Shown one piece after another: positions 5,099 through 9,676 of a stretch of 9,676 bases of DNA (positions within the stretch are counted from its first letter, which is position 1; the number at the start of each line of letters is the position of its first letter). The DNA comes from JADJQU01 sp035490315 (GTDB lineage: Bacteria > Planctomycetota > UBA1135 > GCA-002686595). The translations under genes and the position numbers were made by a program. The stretch spans positions 1 through 9,676 of the forward strand of contig DATHET010000276.1 of the NCBI GenBank assembly GCA_035490315.1, given 5' to 3'. Below the pieces are notes generated by a model that saw only the letters and a list, made by a program, of their open reading frames with translations, was not told the origin of the DNA and did not search any database.

Positions 5099-7657
5099 TC
5101 AGAACGGCCGCTCGAGCGCGCCCATGTCGACGATCGGCGCCGTGCCTGCTCCCGTGTCGGGTGTGTTCACCACGTCGACGCGGCGCGCTCCGTGGAGCAG
5201 GTCGAGCGGAACGGGCTCGCTCGTGTTGCCGTCGCCGTCGACGTCGAGCAGATCCGCGGTCAAGGCTCCGTTGTCTCCGGCGTCGACGCAGGCCGAGGTC
5301 GCCGACAACGAGTAATCGTTGTCGCCGTAGGTCGAGGCGTTGTTGTCCGCACCGTCCGCATCGGTGAAGAGCGGATCGAGGTCGATGTTCCCCGCTCCCC
5401 AGGTGAGGATCCCTTGACTCAGCCACACGGCGGCAGGACCACCCTGCACGTCGCTGTACGACACGCCGAGCAGCGCATCCGGAAGTGCTCCGTCTCCCAG
5501 GAAAATCGCCGGCCCCTGATTCGCGGTGTTGGCATAAGCGATCGAATTGTCCAACCGGCTCGTCGTTTCGCGCAGCAGATACATCGCTCCCCCGCGGCCG
5601 GCCGCGGAATTCGAGACGAAGGTCGAGCTGGTGATCGACAAGGAAGTCTGGGACATCAGCGCCCCGCCGTCGGTGCTCGCCGTGTTGCCCGCGAAGAGGC
5701 AGTCGTCGAAGACGTGAGTCGTCCCCGAGGAGGCTGGAAAGACACAGCACGCGCCGCCGATCGTGGCCTGATTCTCGAGGAAGCTGCAGTGGGTGAAGCG
5801 GACTTGCGGCGTGTCGACCGTCGACGCGGCCACGTACACCGCGCCGCCTTCGAGCGCGGAGTTGGATGCGAACACACAATCGCTAACGGAGGCGCGGGAG
5901 CGATCGATATGCAGCGCTGCGCCGCGTCCGTAGAGCGAGCTCGTCGAGACGTTCCCCAGGAACCGACAGTTCTCCATCCGAAGCTCACCCAGGCTCATGT
6001 ACACGGCGCCGGAGCTGAATGAGACGCATCCGCCGATGACCATGTCGCGCAGGGTCAATTGACCACCCACCGCCTGGACGGCTGCCCCGCTGGTCTGGTC
6101 AGCGCCCGCGATGGTGAAGCCTTCGACGGTCAGGCGCTCGGCGAGGATCATCGTGAACGCCCGGTTCAGGCCCTGGCAATCGATCGTGCAGTTGCTCGAG
6201 CCGCTCGCGCTGCGCAGCGTCAGGGAGCGGCCGTTCAAGTTGATCATTCGGTTTCCCGGCCCCTGGTAGAGACCGGCCGCCACATGGACCATGTCGCCGT
6301 AGAAGCACCGGTTCACGGCGTCCGAAATCGTTTGGAAGGGAGCGGCCTGGCTGCCAGTGCCGCCGGGAGGCGCGGAAGCATCGACGTACCAGGCCAGCGC
6401 GTTGGCCTGGTCGATCGACAACACCTGCTCTCCCCCCGTGAGCGTGGCCTGCCCGGCGCCATTGACGCACATGGCCTGCACCCAGTTCACGCGCGCTCCC
6501 GCCGAGCCATCGACGATGTCGAGCTTGCGTTCGATCACCAGCTGGCCGTTCGCGCCGATCGTTCCCACGGGAAGCGCCGACGAGAACATCGGCGTCGGAA
6601 TCATCCAGCAACCCTTCAGGAGTTTCTTGAAGACGAAGGACGGCCTGCGACCGAGCATGAAGTACACGGTGTCACCCGGTTGTCCCGTGATGGTGATCGC
6701 AACCAGCGCGTCGTCGGTCGTGATATTCGTTGCCGAGATGGTGCACGCGCTGCCGGGAAGGAGGTCGATGATCGACCCGTTCAGTGCGACGATGGTCTGG
6801 CCAGGACCCGAGTTCGGTCCGCACAGGTACCATCCGCCGAGTCCGGGGACGTAGGTATTGTCGAGCAGGTGTGCTTGCGCGGAGTCCATGAGCAGCGCAT
6901 CGCCTCCGACGCCGCCGGGGTAGCAACCCGTGAAATCCCCGCCGCCGCCCCGCCCGCCCTCGAAGGTGCAACCCGAGGCGAACAGCCCGAATCCGCGGCC
7001 GGAGAACGCCGGGCCGCCGTTGCCGCCGCGCGGAGCCGACTCGTCGCTGCCGTACCCGCCTTCGAGGTCGCAGTCGTAGAGGCCGACGCTGGAATCGATC
7101 GAGTTCAGACCCGGCGCGCCCTCGACCGGCGAGAGCCCGCCAAGGTAACCCGGGTACCCACCCTCGAACCTGCAGTGGGAGAACACGACGTTCACCGCGG
7201 AGTCGACGAGCGCGCCGCTGCCGCTGAAGGTCAGTGCCTGATTGAACTTCGCGCCTTCGAAAATGCAGCCTTCGACCCGGACGTTGCCGGTCACGTCGCG
7301 GATCTCGAGCGCCGCCCCCGAGATCGTCGTCAAGTTGCCCTGGACCCTGATTTGGCTCAGCACCACGCACTGGGCAGGCCCTAGATTCTTGACTACGACC
7401 TGGCCCGTGATCTGTACCAGGCCGGTTCCCAACACGAGCACCTGCACCGACTTGCCGTCGATCGTGAACGGCGAATAGACCCCGGGCGTCACGAGCAGCG
7501 ACTCGCCCTCGAGGGCCGCGTTGAGGGCGGTCTGCATGTTCGTGAAAGTGCCGAGCTGCGGGCGTTCCGCGATCCGAATGCTCCCGGCGTGGGCGAGTCC
7601 GGCGGCGAGTGCGAGAGCCAGGGCGCTCCGAGGCAGTCGAAGGAGGTTCAGGGACAT
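5099..7657 (-). CDS. secreted double beta-helix protein, choice-of-anchor Q type (paralog B)
   Basis: An 852-residue protein with the same architecture as paralog A, and closer overall to paralog C. Seen: signal peptide 1-24 (MSLNLLRLPR then a hydrophobic core, cleavage after AHA); RIAERPQLGTFTN opening the first helix; glycine-rich rungs around 199-252; a central domain with TGQPGDTVYFMLGRRPSF and GCWMIPTPMFSSAL; WYVDASAPPGGTG...APFQTIS (423-445) opening the second helix; and FxxN...GGA repeats with Cys564, 594, 624 and 653. The tail contains DPLFTDADGADNNAS, DVDGDGN and DMGALERPF. Several residues depart from the A/C agreement (for example NITTDD for SITPDD, VAAGLYQ for VADGLYQ, TAPIVDMG for SAPIVDMG), as if this copy has evolved faster. 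The ATG at 7655-7657 was chosen for the signal peptide; an upstream TTG at 7736-7738 would add 27 residues without a secretion-like character. Function is not known; extracellular structure or adhesion is inferred. Confidence 0.88.
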   Translation of the reverse strand: MSLNLLRLPRSALALALAAGLAHAGSIRIAERPQLGTFTNMQTALNAALEGESLLVTPGVYSPFTIDGKSVQVLVLGTGLVQITGQVVVKNLGPAQCVVLSQIRVQGNLTTISGAALEIRDVTGNVRVEGCIFEGAKFNQALTFSGSGALVDSAVNVVFSHCRFEGGYPGYLGGLSPVEGAPGLNSIDSSVGLYDCDLEGGYGSDESAPRGGNGGPAFSGRGFGLFASGCTFEGGRGGGGDFTGCYPGGVGGDALLMDSAQAHLLDNTYVPGLGGWYLCGPNSGPGQTIVALNGSIIDLLPGSACTISATNITTDDALVAITITGQPGDTVYFMLGRRPSFVFKKLLKGCWMIPTPMFSSALPVGTIGANGQLVIERKLDIVDGSAGARVNWVQAMCVNGAGQATLTGGEQVLSIDQANALAWYVDASAPPGGTGSQAAPFQTISDAVNRCFYGDMVHVAAGLYQGPGNRMINLNGRSLTLRSASGSSNCTIDCQGLNRAFTMILAERLTVEGFTIAGADQTSGAAVQAVGGQLTLRDMVIGGCVSFSSGAVYMSLGELRMENCRFLGNVSTSSLYGRGAALHIDRSRASVSDCVFASNSALEGGAVYVAASTVDTPQVRFTHCSFLENQATIGGACCVFPASSGTTHVFDDCLFAGNTASTDGGALMSQTSLSITSSTFVSNSAAGRGGAMYLLRETTSRLDNSIAYANTANQGPAIFLGDGALPDALLGVSYSDVQGGPAAVWLSQGILTWGAGNIDLDPLFTDADGADNNASTYGDNDYSLSATSACVDAGDNGALTADLLDVDGDGNTSEPVPLDLLHGARRVDVVNTPDTGAGTAPIVDMGALERPF

Positions 7658-7693
7658 GTTGCGAAGGGGGTTCGAACCGGGATCGGTTGGCCG
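7658..7693 (-). promoter_or_regulatory. conserved start-proximal leader block of paralog B
   Basis: Counterpart of 4938-4973, with about four differences in 36 bp. It contains a perfect palindrome GGTTCGAACC at 7669-7678, which is broken by one base in the copy before paralog A. No Shine-Dalgarno-like sequence is seen near the ATG. Confidence 0.35.
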
Positions 7694-7740
7694 GGGCAGC
7701 GGCAGGGCCAGCTCCGCAGGACGGCTGGACCGCCTCAACA

Positions 7741-7786
7741 GCTTGGTTCCGCGGCGGGGTCCGTGACACGGAATCCCCCGTAATGC
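7741..7786 (-). promoter_or_regulatory. conserved upstream block with interrupted palindrome (before paralog B)
   Basis: Second copy of the block described before paralog A, with the palindrome TCCGTG-A-CACGGA at 7760-7772 and the same GGGG/CCC flanks. It sits about 103-115 nt before the start codon, nearly the same distance as in front of A. The 47 bp between it and the start-proximal block do not align between the two genes. Confidence 0.4.
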
Positions 7787-7823
7787 TTCTGGCGCGAGCG
7801 GTTCTGTCCCGCCGCAGCTCAGC

Positions 7824-9676
7824 TCAGAACGGCCGTTCGAGCGCGCCCATGTCGACGATCGGCGCGGAGCCAGCTCCGGTGTCCGGCGTGTTGACCACGT
7901 CGACGCGGCGCGCGCCGTGGAACAGATCGAGCGGCACGGGCTCGGACGTGTTGCCGTCGCCGTCGACGTCGAGCAGGTCCGCGCTCAGCGCGCCGTTGTC
8001 GCCGGCATCGATGCAGAGCGAGCCCGCCGACAGCGTGTAGTCGTTGTCGCCGTAGGTCGAGGCGTTGTCGTCCGCTCCGTCCGGGTCGGTGAAGAGCGGA
8101 TCGACGTCGATGTTGCCCGCTCCCCAGGTCAGAACGCCCTGACTCACCCACACGGCGTTGGAGCCACCTTGCACGTCGCTGTACGACACGCTGAGCAGCG
8201 CATCCGGAAGACCACCGTCGCCCAGGAAAATCGCCGGCCCCTGGTTGGCGGTGTTGGCGTAAGCGATCGAATTGTCCAATCGGCTCGTCGTCCCGTGCAG
8301 CAGGTACATCGCTCCGCCTCGGGCAGCCGCGGAGTTCGAGACGAAAGTCGAATTGGTGATCGCCAGGGAGGTCTGCGAAATCAGAGCTCCACCGTCGTTG
8401 TTCGCGGTGTTGCCTGCGAAGAGACAGTCGTCGAAGACGTGCGTCGTCCCGGCGGAAGCGGAAAGAATGTCGCACGCGCCGCCCAGCGTGCCGTGGTTCT
8501 CGAGGAAGCTGCAGTGCGTGAAGATGACTTGCGGCGTCGCGACCGTCGATGCCGCCACGTACACGGCGCCTCCGTTGAGCGCGGAGTTGAAGGCGAACAC
8601 GCAATCGCGAGCGTTGACGCGCGATCGCTCGATCCACAGCGCAGCGCCGCCGCCGCTGAACTGGTTGGTGGCAACATTGCCCAGAAACATGCAGCTCTCC
8701 ATCCGGAGCTCGGCCAGGTTCCCGTACACGGCGCCGCCTCCGCCGGAAAGACAGCCGCCGATGACCATGTCGCGCAGGGTCAATCGACCACCCCTGACCT
8801 CGAAGGCCGCGGCGAAGGCCTCGGCTGCGCCCGCGATCGTGAAGCCTTCGGCGGTCATGTGCTCGCCGAGGTTCAGCGAGAACGCGCGGCCCGCGCCCTG
8901 GCAATGGATCGTGCAGTTGGCCGAGCCGCCCGCGCTGCGCAGCGTCAAGGAGCGTCCATTCAAATTGATCGCTCGGTTCCCCGGCCCCTGGTAGAGACCG
9001 TCCGCCACGTGGATCGTGTCGGCGTAGAAGCTCTGGTTCACGGCGGCCGAGATGGTCTGGAAGGGCGCGGCCTGGCTGCCGTTGCCGCCGGGAGCCGCGA
9101 AAGCATCGACGTACCACGCCGGCGCGCTCGCCTGGTCGATCGACAACACCTGCTCTCCACCCGTGAGCGTGGCCTGCCCGGCGCCGTCGACGCACATCGC
9201 CTGCATCCAGTTCACTCGCGCTCCGGCCGAACCGTCGACGATGTCGAGCTTGCGCTCGATCACCAGCTTGCCGTCCGCGCCGATCGTCCCCACGGGCAGC
9301 GCCGAAGAGAACATCGGCGTCGGAATCATCCAGCAGCCCTTGAGCACTTTCTTGAAGACGAAGGACGGCCTGCGACCGAGCATGAAATAGACGGTGTCCC
9401 CCGGTTGTCCACTGATCGTGATCGGCACCGTGACGTCGTCGGGCGTGATGCTCGCCGCCGAAATCCTGCGCGCGCTGCCCGGCAGGAGGTCGATGATCGA
9501 TCCGTTGAGCGAGACGATGGTCTGGCCAGGACCCGAATTCGGTCCGCACAGGTACCAGCCGCCGAGTCCGGCTACGTAGGTGTTGTCGAGCAGGCGCGCT
9601 TGCGCCGAGTTCATGACCAGCCCATCGCCTCCGACACCGCCGGGGTAGCAACCCGTGAAATCCCCGCCGCCGCCGC
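7824..9676 (-). CDS. secreted double beta-helix protein, choice-of-anchor Q type (paralog C), N-terminus outside window
   Basis: 616 codons are visible and the frame is open to the window edge, where it encodes GGGGDFTGCYPGGVGGD, matching residue 237 onward of paralog B. The full protein is therefore probably about 850 residues, with its signal peptide outside the window. An internal ATG at 9612-9614 is not the start. Seen: the end of the first helix; the central domain with SGQPGDTVYFMLGRRPSF and GCWMIPTPMFSSAL; WYVDAFAAPGGNG...APFQTIS; a second helix with FxxN...GGA repeats and cysteines spaced 30, 30 and 29 residues apart; and the same choice-of-anchor Q tail with DVDGDGN and DMGALERPF. 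It shares most group-specific residues with B but keeps several A-like ones (SITPDD, VADGLYQ, ALSADLLD). Its function, like that of A and B, is inferred to be extracellular and structural or adhesive. Confidence 0.87.
   Translation of the reverse strand, partial: GGGGDFTGCYPGGVGGDGLVMNSAQARLLDNTYVAGLGGWYLCGPNSGPGQTIVSLNGSIIDLLPGSARRISAASITPDDVTVPITISGQPGDTVYFMLGRRPSFVFKKVLKGCWMIPTPMFSSALPVGTIGADGKLVIERKLDIVDGSAGARVNWMQAMCVDGAGQATLTGGEQVLSIDQASAPAWYVDAFAAPGGNGSQAAPFQTISAAVNQSFYADTIHVADGLYQGPGNRAINLNGRSLTLRSAGGSANCTIHCQGAGRAFSLNLGEHMTAEGFTIAGAAEAFAAAFEVRGGRLTLRDMVIGGCLSGGGGAVYGNLAELRMESCMFLGNVATNQFSGGGAALWIERSRVNARDCVFAFNSALNGGAVYVAASTVATPQVIFTHCSFLENHGTLGGACDILSASAGTTHVFDDCLFAGNTANNDGGALISQTSLAITNSTFVSNSAAARGGAMYLLHGTTSRLDNSIAYANTANQGPAIFLGDGGLPDALLSVSYSDVQGGSNAVWVSQGVLTWGAGNIDVDPLFTDPDGADDNASTYGDNDYTLSAGSLCIDAGDNGALSADLLDVDGDGNTSEPVPLDLFHGARRVDVVNTPDTGAGSAPIVDMGALERPF

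Larger units (their letters stand above)
2373..9676. repeat. tandem array of about 2.72-kb gene units
   Basis: Three head-to-tail paralogs fill this stretch. Stop codons are 2726 bp (A to B) and 2725 bp (B to C) apart, and the start codons of A and B are 2720 bp apart, so each unit is a gene plus its upstream spacer. The 3' ends match closely at DNA level, for example GAGCGCGCCCATGTCGACGA in all three. The right end is not in the window, so the copy number is at least three. Confidence 0.85.

Noticed and set aside
7664..7685. tRNA T-arm-like GGTTCGAACC in the leader of paralog B
   Set aside because: No acceptor, D or anticodon arm can be drawn around it, and the copy before paralog A has the palindrome broken.
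7748..7790. ECF-type -35 like GGAACC in the block before paralog B
   Set aside because: The block before A has GGATCC there and no suitably spaced -10 element is found in either copy.
9612..9614. ATG in paralog C as a gene start
   Set aside because: The frame continues upstream to the window edge with residues matching paralog B, so this Met is internal.
7819..9651. Long minus-strand frame of 610 codons overlapping paralog C
   Set aside because: It is the out-of-frame reading of paralog C; its product is arginine-rich and repeats no family motif, while the frame ending at 7824 gives the beta-helix protein.

Overview
High-GC bacterial window with five genes, all on the minus strand, so transcription runs from right to left. 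The long secreted beta-helix proteins with a 'choice-of-anchor Q'-type C-terminus suggest a Planctomycetota or related environmental PVC-type genome. This is inferred from protein style only; no ribosomal or other phylogenetic marker is present.

Right to left, the layout is as follows. (1) 7824-9676: a giant secreted beta-helix protein, cut by the window edge so that its N-terminus is missing (paralog C). (2) 5099-7657: paralog B, complete, 852 residues. (3) 2373-4937: paralog A, complete, 854 residues. (4) 615-2246: a membrane-anchored SGNH/GDSL-type hydrolase with an NPCBM-like C-terminal domain. (5) 1-537: the N-terminal half of pdxA (vitamin B6 synthesis), running off the left edge. Intergenic gaps are 166, 161, 126 and 77 bp. 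No RNA genes, IS elements, CRISPR arrays or phage genes are visible.

The dominant feature is the tandem array. A, B and C share one architecture: Sec signal peptide, first glycine-rich beta-helix, a central beta-sandwich-like domain with an invariant GCWMIPTPMFSSAL block, a second beta-helix opened by a YVD...GG.GS.AAPFQTIS motif, a ladder of FxxN...GGA repeats with cysteines 30 residues apart, and an ending in DMGALERPF. Stop-to-stop spacing is 2725-2726 bp. The array may continue past the right edge.

The gaps in front of A and B share two conserved blocks, one of which holds an interrupted palindrome, separated by unconserved DNA. This suggests each copy carries its own control region. Several GC-rich stem-loops lie in the gaps, including one abutting the start codon of the hydrolase gene. 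The surface proteins and the hydrolase may act together at the cell envelope (inference only). pdxA is a housekeeping gene probably unrelated in function.
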